Part shown: piece after piece, positions 44,841-55,921 of the stretch
How positions within the stretch are numbered: the stretch's first letter is position 1
Layout: the number at the start of each line of letters is the position of its first letter
Assembly (NCBI RefSeq): GCF_018919385.1
Contig: NZ_JAHLMF010000006.1
Coordinates: 1 to 64,000, forward strand
Source of the DNA: Geomonas diazotrophica
GTDB lineage: Bacteria > Desulfobacterota > Desulfuromonadia > Geobacterales > Geobacteraceae
Direction: 5' to 3'
DNA length: 64,000 bases
The notes under the pieces: generated by a model
The model's input: only the letters and a program-made list of their open reading frames with translations
Databases searched by the model: none
What the model was told of the DNA's origin: nothing
Made by a program: the position numbers and the translations under genes

Positions 44841-46475
44841 ATGCAATCGGCGGATCTGGATTTACGGGAGCTACTTTCCTTTCGTCCCGACGGGGGGACC
44901 ATGTTCTTCATGGGGCGCAGGGCGATCATCTTCGATGCCGTCGCGCTGGGACTTTTGCGCAAGGAACTGATCAGCTCGCTCGGCGTGGCTGCCGCGCGCA
45001 GCATCCTGACCAGGTTCGGCTATGCCCACGGCAGGATGACGGCGGAAAGCCTGAAGCAGGAATTCCCCGACCTCTTCGCGGACAGCTGGACCGGTCCGAA
45101 ACTGCACATGCTGCAGGGGATGGTCCGGGTGGAGGAAAACAGGCGCAGCGACGGAAACGACGACCAGCCTCTGGTCCAGTCCTTCTGGTACGACTCCTAC
45201 GAGGTGGAGCAGCACCTTTTGCACCTGGGGCTTTCCGAAGAGTCGGTCTGCTGGACCCTTACCGGTTTCGCCAGCGGCTACGTCTCCTATTGGAGGGGCG
45301 AAAAGGTGTACTTCATCGAGGACCGCTGCTGCGGCAAGGGGGACGCGGTCTGCCACGTCGAGGGGAGAACGAGGGAACAGTGGGGCGAGGCCCTGGAGCC
45401 GTATCTCCCCTATTTCGAATCCGAGACCGGCGACGAGGTGTTCCAGAACCTGGCCAAGGCGTTGCGCGATACCGAAGAGCGCCTGAAGAAGCAGCGGCGC
45501 CAGATGTCGTGCCTGAGTGCGGGGGCGGAGGAATTCGGCTGCATCACCGCGCGTTCGAGCGCCATGCGGCAGGTGGTCGAGCTGACCCGGCGCATCGCGC
45601 GCGTCGATTCTTCGGTGATCGTGACCGGCGAAAGCGGCGCGGGAAAGGAGCGTATCGCCCGGCTGATCCACGAGGAATCGGCCCGCGCCGGGCGCCCCTT
45701 CGTCGCGGTGAACTGCGGCGCGCTTACCGAAACCCTTTTGGAGAGCGAGCTCTTCGGCCATGCCAAGGGGGCGTTCACCGGGGCGGATCGGGACAAGATG
45801 GGGCTCATCGAGGCGGCAAACGGCGGCACCCTGTTCCTGGACGAGATCGGGGAGGTCTCCCAGTCCATGCAGGTGAAGCTGCTACGGGTGCTGCAGGAAC
45901 GGGAGGTGAGACGGGTCGGGGAGAACCGGTCGCGGCAGGTGGACATCAGGGTGGTCGCCGCCACCAACAGGAACCTCTCCGACGAGGTGAGCAAGGGGAA
46001 CTTCCGGCGCGACCTGTACTACCGGCTGAGGGTGATCGAGGTGCGGGTCCCTCCCCTGAGGGAAAGAAACGAGGACATCCTCCCCCTGGCGCGCATCTTC
46101 CTGGAGCAGGCGTCCAAGCGCGCCGGGCGCAAGGTGACCGGGTTCACGCCCAAGGCGGCCGACCAGCTGCTGCGCTACACCTGGCCGGGCAACGTGCGGG
46201 AACTTCAAAACGCGGTGGAGCACGCCGTGGCGCTTTGCCTGGACACGAGAGCCGACCTCGAGGACCTGCCTGAAGAGCTCAGGTCCGCGCTGCCAAGGCC
46301 GGGGATCGTTGAGTCGGTGCGCCCGCTGGAAGAGGTGGAGCGGGAGTACATCCTGGCGGCTTTGAGGGCGACCGGAAACAACAAGTCGCGCACGGCGGCG
46401 GAGTTGAACATCGGCGTCGCAACCTTGTACCGAAAGCTCGCCGAGTACGAGAAGCAGGGGTTCCTCCCCCACTAG
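44841..46475 (+). CDS. Sigma-54-dependent activator, XylR/V4R type
   Basis: 544 residues. An N-terminal XylR_N domain (LLSFRPDGGTMFFMGRRAIIFDAVALGLLRKEL) and a V4R domain (SGYVSYWRGEKVYFIEDRCCGKGDAVCHV) sense a small hydrophobic or organic ligand. The AAA domain has TGESGAGKE, GAFTGADRD and LFLDEIGE, and the C-terminal Fis-type helix-turn-helix is NNKSRTAAELNIGVATLYRKL. TAGGAGG precedes the ATG. Divergent from the sigma-54 promoter at 44710, so it most likely turns on that operon when substrate is present. Confidence 0.93.
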   Translation: MQSADLDLRELLSFRPDGGTMFFMGRRAIIFDAVALGLLRKELISSLGVAAARSILTRFGYAHGRMTAESLKQEFPDLFADSWTGPKLHMLQGMVRVEENRRSDGNDDQPLVQSFWYDSYEVEQHLLHLGLSEESVCWTLTGFASGYVSYWRGEKVYFIEDRCCGKGDAVCHVEGRTREQWGEALEPYLPYFESETGDEVFQNLAKALRDTEERLKKQRRQMSCLSAGAEEFGCITARSSAMRQVVELTRRIARVDSSVIVTGESGAGKERIARLIHEESARAGRPFVAVNCGALTETLLESELFGHAKGAFTGADRDKMGLIEAANGGTLFLDEIGEVSQSMQVKLLRVLQEREVRRVGENRSRQVDIRVVAATNRNLSDEVSKGNFRRDLYYRLRVIEVRVPPLRERNEDILPLARIFLEQASKRAGRKVTGFTPKAADQLLRYTWPGNVRELQNAVEHAVALCLDTRADLEDLPEELRSALPRPGIVESVRPLEEVEREYILAALRATGNNKSRTAAELNIGVATLYRKLAEYEKQGFLPH

Positions 46476-46548
46476 GCGGGGCGGGAAAGTTCTTGCCCCC
46501 GGCGCCCAAAGAGTGTAAGAAGTACCTCTTTTTTTGGAGGAGACCGTT

Positions 46549-48825
<2,277 letters not shown>

Positions 48826-48868
48826 TCCTTTTCTCCGTGGCCGATGCGTTGTTTTTTTGAATAAAAAA

Positions 48869-48899
48869 GGGGCTGCCGGATATGAAAACCGGCAGCCCC
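48869..48899. terminator. Bidirectional terminator
   Basis: GGGGCTGCCGG and CCGGCAGCCCC with A and T runs outside, between convergent tex and the zinc-ribbon gene. Confidence 0.85.
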
Positions 48900-48932
48900 T
48901 TCTTTTTTCGTGCTCTTTCCGATGCTATCTAG

Positions 48933-49376
48933 CTAGGCGCTTCTCAAAAGCTTGCGGCCGGTCTTGAAGACCACCTCAACCTTGCCCGCCTGGCAGGATG
49001 CCACCACGCCGGTCCCGAAGGTGGGATGGCTGATCAACGTGTTGGACTTGAACTTCCCTTCCATGCTGTAGGGAACCGCGAGATCCGGATCGAGAGGGCG
49101 GATCATCTCGTCCCAGATCGCCTCGTCCGATATCGCCGGTGCCTTGGCCGCCCTTGTCCGCGGCGTCTTCACCTCTTTTTCAGCCTTTGCTCCCTTCACG
49201 GTGGCGGCCTTAGGTTCTTTTACAGGACGATGGTTGTGTTCGCTGCCGCAGGTGTTGCATTTCACCCGCACCACCTGACCCGCCACCATCGCGACGATGG
49301 TGTGGTTCAGCAGTGCCTTGCAACGCGTGCATTGCGAGTCAACCATGTCTCCTGCCGTTAAAGCTCTTCTTTCCAT
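48933..49376 (-). CDS. Zinc-ribbon protein with CarD/RID-like C-terminus
   Basis: 147 residues. CTRCKALLNHTIVAMVAGQVVRVKCNTCGSEHNH forms a zinc ribbon, followed by an Ala/Lys-rich linker and YSMEGKFKSNTLISHPTFGTGVVASCQAGKVEVVFKTGRKLL, a Tudor-like fold resembling the RNA-polymerase interaction domain of CarD. It may be a transcription accessory factor. Such proteins are frequent in this bacterial group and uncharacterised. Confidence 0.65.
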   Translation of the reverse strand: MERRALTAGDMVDSQCTRCKALLNHTIVAMVAGQVVRVKCNTCGSEHNHRPVKEPKAATVKGAKAEKEVKTPRTRAAKAPAISDEAIWDEMIRPLDPDLAVPYSMEGKFKSNTLISHPTFGTGVVASCQAGKVEVVFKTGRKLLRSA

Positions 49377-49613
49377 TGGGCCTCCCTGACCTTTTTATGC
49401 TCAAACAAAAAGGGCTTAACCGTAGGCGGCTAAACCCTTCCCATGCGTTATCTGATCGCGGTGACAGTCCCCCGCTCATCTGTTACGAATCGTTGGTTTA
49501 AGCGTTCCTTCTATCGTCAATGTGCTGTTGAAATATAAGGGATTTCGGCCTGCGATGCAAGGGAAAAAACCCGAAGCAAAGCCACGCTGGGCGCGCCACT
49601 ACGGGAACCCCCG

Positions 49614-50261
49614 TCAGTTGGCAGAGGTGCGGCGCCTGCAAAAAATCAGGCGGGAGACCATCACCTCGAGCAGGATGGCGAGGTAAGCCCCGACGACGAC
49701 GTCGCTCAAGAAATGGTAGTTGGTGGCAACGAGCGCGGCGGCCAGCAGGATCGCGGTTACGATGCCGATGGGGCGGCTTTCTGGGTAGAAGCGCCAAACA
49801 GCGGCCAAAAGGGCCACGATGACCAGCATGTGACCGGAGGGGAACCCGTCGCAGTACTCCTTCATCTGGAACCAGTGGAAGCCGTAGTCGCCCGGCTCGT
49901 GCAGCCAGTAACGGGTGTTGGACCGCCCGAAGGCGATTTTCAACAGAGCCTTGACAAGGTAGGAGACCGGCGCCAGCCAGACCACCTCTTTGGCGAGCAT
50001 TGTGGCACGGTCGAGGATGCCCCTGCCGTAGCGGAAAAGGTAAAGCAGGCAGGAGCCGACCGTGGCAACGACGACCACGGCGAGCAACAAGTCGGGAAGC
50101 TCGGCAGTGGCCCTGACCCAATGCCGGTTGGCATAGAGATAATCCCTGACGAAAACTGCAACCGGTATGTCGAGGTAAAAGACGCAAAGGACCGTCCAGG
50201 GTACCAGAAGAGCCCCGATCGCCGCCAGCCTGCGGGATGTCCTGTCATTCACATCGGTCAT
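49614..50261 (-). CDS. PAP2-family membrane phosphatase
   Basis: 215 residues, about six helices. The acid phosphatase motifs are FGRSNTRYW, CDGFPSGHM and NYHFLSDVVVGAYLA, with the catalytic His of SGH and of the HFLSD segment. It removes phosphate from lipid phosphates at the periplasmic face. Substrate not determined. Confidence 0.88.
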   Translation of the reverse strand: MTDVNDRTSRRLAAIGALLVPWTVLCVFYLDIPVAVFVRDYLYANRHWVRATAELPDLLLAVVVVATVGSCLLYLFRYGRGILDRATMLAKEVVWLAPVSYLVKALLKIAFGRSNTRYWLHEPGDYGFHWFQMKEYCDGFPSGHMLVIVALLAAVWRFYPESRPIGIVTAILLAAALVATNYHFLSDVVVGAYLAILLEVMVSRLIFCRRRTSAN

Positions 50262-50349
50262 GCGGATCCTGCCGTATCGTCTTGATGTCGAACACGGCTA
50301 CACCTAACACAGATGCGATCCGATATGAAGCCGAATTTGCATCAGCTGC

Positions 50350-50640
50350 TCACTGACAGTTGCGAGCGAGGCACTGGAGACAGTTCCTGAAGGTGCACAC
50401 GCCGCAGGCATGTTCCATCAGCACCGGGATGTTGTTTGCCTTGGCCACCTGCATCGCCTCGATCTTCACGCGGTGCGACACCTTGTTGGTAAAGATCACC
50501 ATCGCGTCAGCCTTCTTGAGCTTTGCGGCTATGTTCGTTTCTGAGGTGCTGAAAAACTGCAGCGTCATGCCGGCGCGTTCGGCCTCCTCCATGTAGTGTT
50601 TTCCCAGGCGATCCATCCCGCCGATCAAAGCTATGCACAT
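50350..50640 (-). CDS. DUF2325 protein
   Basis: 96 residues from the ATG at 50640. A Rossmann-like domain (MCIALIGGMDRLGKHYMEEAERAG...FTNKVSHRVKIEAMQVAKANNIPVLMEHACGVCTFRNCLQC) with clustered C-terminal cysteines that may bind iron or zinc. It follows the DUF3793 gene; the two families are repeatedly found together and next to ferrous iron transport genes, so an iron-homeostasis role is inferred. Confidence 0.85.
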   Translation of the reverse strand: MCIALIGGMDRLGKHYMEEAERAGMTLQFFSTSETNIAAKLKKADAMVIFTNKVSHRVKIEAMQVAKANNIPVLMEHACGVCTFRNCLQCLARNCQ

Positions 50641-50687
50641 CTCGCCCTCCCCCCGAGGCGCGCACGCCTCGGTTTTGATATTCACTT

Positions 50688-51434
50688 TCACGATACTGCC
50701 AAAAAAGGGGCACGCTCCTGCAGGTACGAATCTGCAACAGTGGTGGAGCTGTTTCTCAGGCAATCGAGCGGGCTGCACCCGGAAGCCAGGCGCGACGACA
50801 TCCTGCTGCGGCACTCGCGGTGGCATTCCGCAAGACGCAGACTCTGCTCCGGTTTGCCGAAGATCTTCCAAGGGCCCTGGCAGGTGAAGGCAAGCTGCGC
50901 CCACCCCATGAAGCCGACCACGTCTTTCAGCGGATAGCCGAGAAAGACGCCGATCTCGTGAGGGAACCCCTCCCCCACCACGCGCGTCTGCAGTTCGTCC
51001 AGAACCTCGTCGAACTCATCGACGTTGCGGTAGCCGGCCTTTCCCAGGATGATGCGCACGCTTTTCTGGGCGAGCAGGCCGCCCAGTGCCTCCTGCGAGT
51101 AGAGCAGGAGCAGGATGGAGGAACCGCGGTCGTCGAGGACACGCACCTTGAGCCCGCTCTGTTCGAGGAGTACAGCACCATGTTCTTTCCAGAGGAGATA
51201 GAGGTTGCGGCCGCAGGAACGGTTCTTGTTGGCAAGGCAGACGAGGTTTGCCGGCTTGGCGCCCTGCAGCACCTCGGCAAGTTCCAGCGCCAGGAAGGAG
51301 GCGAGACATTCTTCGTCGGTCGGGTAAAGTCCGGCAAAATCCTGCCAGGCGGCCCTCGACAGGCGGGTCGAATCGGATGCGCCGACGCCGTTTACCGCTG
51401 ACAAATCCTCTTTAACCCCAACAGCACCGCTCAT
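50688..51434 (-). CDS. DUF3793 protein
   Basis: 248 residues from the ATG at 51434 (GGAGGGG upstream; a GTG at 51476 has none). The family core is ELAEVLQGAKPANLVCLANKNRSCGRNLYLLWKEHG, SILLLLYSQEALGGLL and FPHEIGVFLGYPLKDVVGFMG. A second cysteine cluster (CHRECRSRM, CSPLDCLRN) is C-terminal. It is preceded by a Fur-box-like site. Confidence 0.85.
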   Translation of the reverse strand: MSGAVGVKEDLSAVNGVGASDSTRLSRAAWQDFAGLYPTDEECLASFLALELAEVLQGAKPANLVCLANKNRSCGRNLYLLWKEHGAVLLEQSGLKVRVLDDRGSSILLLLYSQEALGGLLAQKSVRIILGKAGYRNVDEFDEVLDELQTRVVGEGFPHEIGVFLGYPLKDVVGFMGWAQLAFTCQGPWKIFGKPEQSLRLAECHRECRSRMSSRLASGCSPLDCLRNSSTTVADSYLQERAPFLAVS

Positions 51435-51525
51435 ATCCCCTCCACAGCCCCTGACAGTGGCTTCCGCCTGATTCACAACACGTTACCCGCACTGACTGAA
51501 TCTTTTCAAATGGTCACCGCGCGGC

Positions 51526-51544
51526 GATAATGAAAACTGTTATC
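51526..51544. promoter_or_regulatory. Fur box upstream of the DUF3793-DUF2325 operon
   Basis: GATAATGAAAACTGTTATC agrees with the 19-bp Fur consensus at 15 positions by my count and lies about 90 bp before the operon start. It supports iron repression of the pair. Confidence 0.65.
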
Positions 51545-51704
51545 AGTTTTATAAAGAAGATCCCGCCTTATGTCAACAGCTAATTTGAGGAAGTTTTTTT
51601 GGAGCGGGATGGGGTGGATACAGCAGGGGTGAAGGTGGGACTCCCGTTATGAAAGTCGCCCCGACCTCTGCTGCCGCCAGAGGCCGAGGCGTGGGCCTTT
51701 TATG

Positions 51705-52394
51705 TCAGTTACCCCAAGGCTCGGTGAGCTGCAGCGCCCTTTTCAGGGCGTCATCCGCAGCGGCGACGTCGTCAGGTTCGCCCAGGAGGGCCTCAACCCA
51801 TTGGTTCAAACCATGAATACGACGCACCTCGGGCAGGGAGGACGTGAGCAGCGACTCCAGTTCCGAGCTCTTGTCCTCGAAGTCGATGTCGAGATACCAC
51901 AGGGCCAGGACGTACGAGGCTATCCCCTGCTCCGACTTGAACCCCTTGCTCTCCGCCAGTTCCGTGGCGCCGGCAAGGAATTGCCAGCGCTGGTCGCGCT
52001 CGATCTTGTGGTAATCGGTCAAGTCCCGCATCAAAGCGGCGTCCAGTCGCTCCAAGAACGCAGCCCGCGCCACGTCGTTCTGCTGCAGGTCGAGGATTCG
52101 ATCCTGCCGCACCGTTTCCGCCGGCGACGGGTCAATGCGGACCGAGTCCTCCCGCGCCGGCTGCGCCTCGGTGGAAGTAGGTTCCTGCTGCACTGGCCGC
52201 TGTCTTCCCCACTGCAGGAGCTTTTTGAGCCCTTCCAGCGCCCCCCACAAAAACAGCACGATAAACGGAAGGAGGATCCCTATGCACCACGTCCAGGAAA
52301 GCAGAGGAATCATTACGATGGTGATCAGCGTGATTGGGAGCAGCGCCGCGCCGAAGAGCACGTATTTGCAGTAGGTGAGCACGGTGTACTTCAC
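51705..52394 (-). CDS. Membrane protein, unknown
   Basis: 229 residues from a GTG at 52394, preceded by GGAGGAGG. Two N-terminal helices (about 8-30 and 33-55) anchor a soluble acidic C-terminal domain (about 95-229) with helical character. No family recognised. It is the second gene of a two-gene unit with the 51-residue protein at 52410. Confidence 0.6.
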   Translation of the reverse strand: MKYTVLTYCKYVLFGAALLPITLITIVMIPLLSWTWCIGILLPFIVLFLWGALEGLKKLLQWGRQRPVQQEPTSTEAQPAREDSVRIDPSPAETVRQDRILDLQQNDVARAAFLERLDAALMRDLTDYHKIERDQRWQFLAGATELAESKGFKSEQGIASYVLALWYLDIDFEDKSSELESLLTSSLPEVRRIHGLNQWVEALLGEPDDVAAADDALKRALQLTEPWGN

Positions 52395-52409
52395 AACGCA
52401 CCTCCTCCG

Positions 52410-52565
52410 CTAGAGGTTCGGAAGGATCAGACCGTTCAGCACGTATCGGTACACGAGGTGCCGAACGACAAACAGGATGAGGGGTGCCGCTACCAGCACC
52501 GCCGACCATGGGGTGGTGGCAAATACGGGTTGTCGCGCCTCCAAGGACAACGGAGAGGTTAGCAT
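52410..52565 (-). CDS. 51-residue membrane protein
   Basis: A short frame from ATG at 52565 to TAG at 52410. It encodes one helix (TPWSAVLVAAPLILFVVRHL) with a basic and aromatic flank (VYRYVLNG). The stop is followed directly by the ribosome site and GTG of the 51705-52394 gene, a spacing that argues for a real operon. Its own ribosome site is weak. Confidence 0.5.
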   Translation of the reverse strand: MLTSPLSLEARQPVFATTPWSAVLVAAPLILFVVRHLVYRYVLNGLILPNL

Positions 52566-52688
52566 AAATTTAGTAACTGCAAACACCGGGGGAGGATTTT
52601 AATTTCTGCCACCACGAACCGCTGTTATGGTATAAACGATGCTGGTTTGGGAGGTAAGGAAAGGGGTTGTAAAGCGGAGTCAGCAGAG

Positions 52689-53285
52689 ATGCCAGGTTTG
52701 TTGGCGGACGACATAACGGGGATCATCCTGGTGGGGGGCAAAAGCCGCCGCATGGGACGGGACAAGGCTTTTCTGGAACTGCAGGGGAGGCCGCTCTTCG
52801 AGCGGGTGCTCGACCTGTTCCGGGAATGTTTTCCCAAGGTGATGCTGGTAGGCGATCGGGGAGAGCGCTTCGCAGGCTACTCCCTCGACGTCATCCCCGA
52901 CCTCATCCCCGGCAGCTCCCTGGGCGGGGTCTACACCGGCTTGTCCGGCGCGGACAGCGAGTGGATCTTCGTGTCGTCCTGCGACCTCCCCTTCCCCAGC
53001 AAGGCGATCCTGCAGCACCTCTGCTCGCTCAGACAGGGGTACGACGCCGTGGTCCCGAAAACCAGGCACGGGTATGAGCCGCTCTTCGCGCTGTATTCCA
53101 AGAGATGCCTGGAGCCGATAAGGGAACTGCTGGAGGGGGGCGAATGCTGCGCCTACGCCTGGTATCCGCAGGCGAGGGTGAAGGAGGTTGGCCCTGAAGC
53201 CATCGCGCATCTCGACCCGGCCGGCACCGCCTTCCTGAATCTCAACACACCGGAAGACGTTATCAATACAGGAGGAATCACATGA
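52689..53285 (+). CDS. mobA: Molybdenum cofactor guanylyltransferase
   Basis: 198 residues from the ATG at 52689. The nucleotide-binding LVGGKSRRMGRDKAFLELQGRPLFERVL start and SCDLPFP define MobA, which attaches GMP to molybdopterin for periplasmic and respiratory molybdoenzymes. The stop overlaps the mobB start by 4 bp. Confidence 0.94.
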   Translation: MPGLLADDITGIILVGGKSRRMGRDKAFLELQGRPLFERVLDLFRECFPKVMLVGDRGERFAGYSLDVIPDLIPGSSLGGVYTGLSGADSEWIFVSSCDLPFPSKAILQHLCSLRQGYDAVVPKTRHGYEPLFALYSKRCLEPIRELLEGGECCAYAWYPQARVKEVGPEAIAHLDPAGTAFLNLNTPEDVINTGGIT

Positions 53286-53785
53286 CGGTAAAGGCAGTAT
53301 CCTTTGTGGCAAAATCGGGCACCGGCAAGACGACCCTGCTGGAGAAGGTGATCATTCACCTGAAAGAACGCGGATACAAGGTGGGGGTCATCAAGCATGA
53401 CGCGCACCGTTTCGATATCGATCATCCCGGCAAGGACAGCCACCGGCTCACCGCCGCCGGCGCCGACACCATGCTTATCTCCTCACCGGAGAAGCTCGCC
53501 ATCATCAAGAAGCACACCCAGTCCCCCCCCATCGAGGAGCTGATCGAGACCTATTTCGGCGACATGGACATCGTGGTTACCGAAGGTTTCAAGAAGAGCG
53601 GCATGCCCAAGATCGAGGTGAACCGTCAGGAGAGGAGCACCTCCTTACTCTGCCGCGGCGAAAACTACGATGCCACCCTGATCGCGGTCGCCAGCGACGC
53701 CGAGCTCGAGCTCGACGTCCCGGTGCTGGACCTGAACGATCCCTGCGCCGTCACCGATTTCATCGAAGAGACCTTCCTCCAGTAA
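53282..53785 (+). CDS. mobB: Molybdopterin-guanine dinucleotide biosynthesis protein MobB
   Basis: 167 residues. Walker A AKSGTGKTTLLEKVI, KVGVIKHDAHRFDIDHPGKDSHRLTAAGAD, and VVTEGFKKSGMPKIEV. A GTP-binding partner of MobA in MGD formation. Translationally coupled to mobA. Confidence 0.95.
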   Translation: MTVKAVSFVAKSGTGKTTLLEKVIIHLKERGYKVGVIKHDAHRFDIDHPGKDSHRLTAAGADTMLISSPEKLAIIKKHTQSPPIEELIETYFGDMDIVVTEGFKKSGMPKIEVNRQERSTSLLCRGENYDATLIAVASDAELELDVPVLDLNDPCAVTDFIEETFLQ

Positions 53786-53807
53786 CACCCCTTCCAGGAA
53801 CTGACGC

Positions 53808-53838
53808 AAAAAGGGGGACCAGCAGGTCCCCCCTTTTT
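53808..53838 (+). terminator. Terminator after mobB
   Basis: AAAAAGGGGGACC-AGCA-GGTCCCCCCTTTTT, 22 bp after the mobB stop. Confidence 0.85.
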
Positions 53839-53928
53839 GTTTTCCCATAGTGTGTATCCCACGAGGGCGCCGGCCTCTCCCCCGAAACTAGAGCGCCCCC
53901 GTGCGTTGAAGCTTTACCACGTTAGGAC

Positions 53929-54267
53929 TCATGCTTTCTTCACGTACTCGGACTTCAACTGCATGGCGCCGATGCCGTCGATCTTGCAGTCTATGTCGTG
54001 ATCGCCGTCGACGAGACGTATGTTGCGCACCTTGGTCCCGACCTTCACGACCGACGAGGAGCCCTTGATCTTCAGGTCCTTGATCACGGTGACCGAATCT
54101 CCGTCCTGAAGCACGTTGCCGAAGGCGTCACGAACCACGCTCTCCGTATCCGCACTGTGCGTCTCGGCCTGGGACCATTCGTTGCCGCACTCGGGACAGA
54201 TGTAGAGCGCGCCATCTTCGTAGGTATATGCGGAACTGCAGGAGGGGCATTCGGGTAGGGTTGTCAT
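53929..54267 (-). CDS. PhnA/YjdM-family zinc-ribbon protein
   Basis: 112 residues. N-terminal ribbon [25 protein letters not shown], then the C-terminal SH3-like domain [39 protein letters not shown]. Called PhnA in many genomes, but not part of phosphonate metabolism as far as known. Function undefined. Confidence 0.9.
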   Translation of the reverse strand: MTTLPECPSCSSAYTYEDGALYICPECGNEWSQAETHSADTESVVRDAFGNVLQDGDSVTVIKDLKIKGSSSVVKVGTKVRNIRLVDGDHDIDCKIDGIGAMQLKSEYVKKA

Positions 54268-54304
54268 GTGATTCCTCTTCAAACCTTTGATGTGCTGGAC
54301 CAAA

Positions 54305-54340
54305 GAAAAACCCCGGCTGCCTTTCGGGCTACCGGGGTTC
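54305..54340 (-). terminator. Terminator after tRNA-Gly
   Basis: AACCCCGGTAGCCCGAAAGG then CAGCCGGGGTT followed by TTTTC on the minus strand. Confidence 0.8.
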
Positions 54341-54351
54341 TGGTGATTAAT

Positions 54352-54426
<75 letters not shown>

Positions 54427-54556
54427 TCAACAGAGATCCTGTTTATAGCAAAAGCCGCCTCCACAGTCAATCCCTTTTTTTAATGACACGAAAATTTTCA
54501 TCCGCCAATGCGCTAAAAGTCGTATCATATCGCACACCATCAGCTATACTCGTCAC

Positions 54557-55180
54557 ATGAGAAAGGATGACAAGATACGTGGGATGATTGCTAGCGAGGC
54601 GGCCCGGCTCATGTACGAGGATGGAGTCCGTGAATACCGCGACGCAAAACGAAAGGCGGCCAAGCGGTTCGGCCCTGAGAAGGCGCTCTCCCTGGGTTCC
54701 CATCTCCCGACCAACGCCGAGATCCATGAGGAACTCGCCCGCCTGATCGCGACCAGGGAGGAGGAGGTCCTGCCTCAGCGGCTGCTGGGGCTCAGGGTCA
54801 CCGCCCTCTCCTACCTGGAGCTGTTCGAGGAATTCTCGCCCTACCTGGTCGGCTCGGTCCTATCCGGCGCGGTCACCGAACGCAGCGACATCGACATCCA
54901 CCTTTTCTCCGACTCCATAGAAGCGGTGGAAAGCCTCCTGCGGCAAAGCGACATCCCGTTCCAGACGGAAACGGTCCCCATCAGGAAGGGAGGGGTGATC
55001 AGGGATTACACGCACATCTACCTCGAGGACCAGGGAGTCGAGATCGAGTGCTCGGTGTACCCGGCGGATGAACGACGCAACCGCACCAAAAGCAGCATCA
55101 CGGGGAGAGCGATGGAACGGGCCAGCGCCGCTCAGCTCAGAAAGCTCATCGGCGCGACTGCCCGCGCGAACGAGGCCTGA
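54557..55180 (+). CDS. Nucleotidyltransferase-domain protein
   Basis: 207 residues. An N-terminal helical region (MIASEAARLMYEDGVREYRDAKRKAAKRFG) recalls a family of predicted nucleotidyltransferases, and LVGSVLSGAVTERSDIDIHLFSDS carries the GS-x(9)-DxD catalytic signature of pol-beta-like transferases, followed by VEIECSVYP with the third acidic residue. Probably modifies a nucleic acid or protein; the substrate is unknown. No paired HEPN gene is next to it. Confidence 0.75.
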   Translation: MRKDDKIRGMIASEAARLMYEDGVREYRDAKRKAAKRFGPEKALSLGSHLPTNAEIHEELARLIATREEEVLPQRLLGLRVTALSYLELFEEFSPYLVGSVLSGAVTERSDIDIHLFSDSIEAVESLLRQSDIPFQTETVPIRKGGVIRDYTHIYLEDQGVEIECSVYPADERRNRTKSSITGRAMERASAAQLRKLIGATARANEA

Positions 55181-55280
55181 TTCCCGCGCCCTGCCGCGAC
55201 CGATTACGAAAGGGCAGACATCGGAGCGCTCGAGTGAGTCCTTCACCTGCAGATAAAATCAGATTTGAAAAGGAGACCCC

Positions 55281-55715
55281 ATGGAGAACAGAAAAGCGGA
55301 GCTGATCGAAACGTTGCTCCCCAAGGATACCAATTCTTACGGTAACATCTTCGGCGGCGTGATCATGAGCATCATGGACAAGACCGCCGGCGTGGTCTGC
55401 TGGCGTTATTCCCGCAAGCGGGTGGTGACCGCCTGCGCCCAGCGCATCACCTTCCACACGCCGATCAACGTCGGCGAGGTGATCTACTCCCGGGCCACCA
55501 TCATCCACGTGGGGCGCACCTCCATGGAGGTCGAGGTGGAGGTGGAAGCGGAGAATGTCACCGACGGCAACAAACGGCTTGCCGCCAGCGGCGTCTTCAC
55601 CATGGTTGCGGTCGACGAAAACTGGCATCCGGCACCGGTGCCTCAATGGCAGCCGGTTACCGAGGCGGAACTGGAAAAATGGCGCGAGGTGGAGAAAAGG
55701 AGAAAAAAAGGGTGA
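55281..55715 (+). CDS. Acyl-CoA thioesterase (hotdog fold)
   Basis: 144 residues. YGNIFGGVIMSIMDKTAGVVCWRYSRKRVVTACAQRITFHTPINVGEVIYSRATIIHVGRTSMEVEVEV is the YciA/BFIT-type thioesterase core, with the GG-x-x-M-x-x-MD active-site helix. Hydrolyses acyl-CoA in the cytoplasm. Its stop overlaps the next gene's GTG. Confidence 0.9.
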   Translation: MENRKAELIETLLPKDTNSYGNIFGGVIMSIMDKTAGVVCWRYSRKRVVTACAQRITFHTPINVGEVIYSRATIIHVGRTSMEVEVEVEAENVTDGNKRLAASGVFTMVAVDENWHPAPVPQWQPVTEAELEKWREVEKRRKKG

Positions 55716-55921
55716 GTTTCCGGATGTCCCTGCTGCTGATGCTGCTGTTTCTGCCTGGATGTGAAACGCTGAACGATGCGATGATCCGGTACACGCTCAA
55801 AGAACCAGGACTGAGCGGGAGGATCAGCGACCAGATCAGAGAAGGACTGAAGAAACGGGAACAGGCACCGCCGACGGCGAGACCTCAGGAAACCCCACCC
55901 CCCTTTATGGATCAGGGGTAG
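55712..55921 (+). CDS. Small lipoprotein
   Basis: 69 residues from a GTG at 55712 (or ATG at 55724). LLLMLLFLPGC is a signal sequence with lipobox; the mature part (ETLNDAMIRYTLKEPGLSGRISDQIREGLKKRE) ends in a Pro-rich tail. GTGA overlaps the thioesterase stop. The gene end runs 10 bp into the convergent gluQ end. Confidence 0.7.
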   Translation: MSFRMSLLLMLLFLPGCETLNDAMIRYTLKEPGLSGRISDQIREGLKKREQAPPTARPQETPPPFMDQG

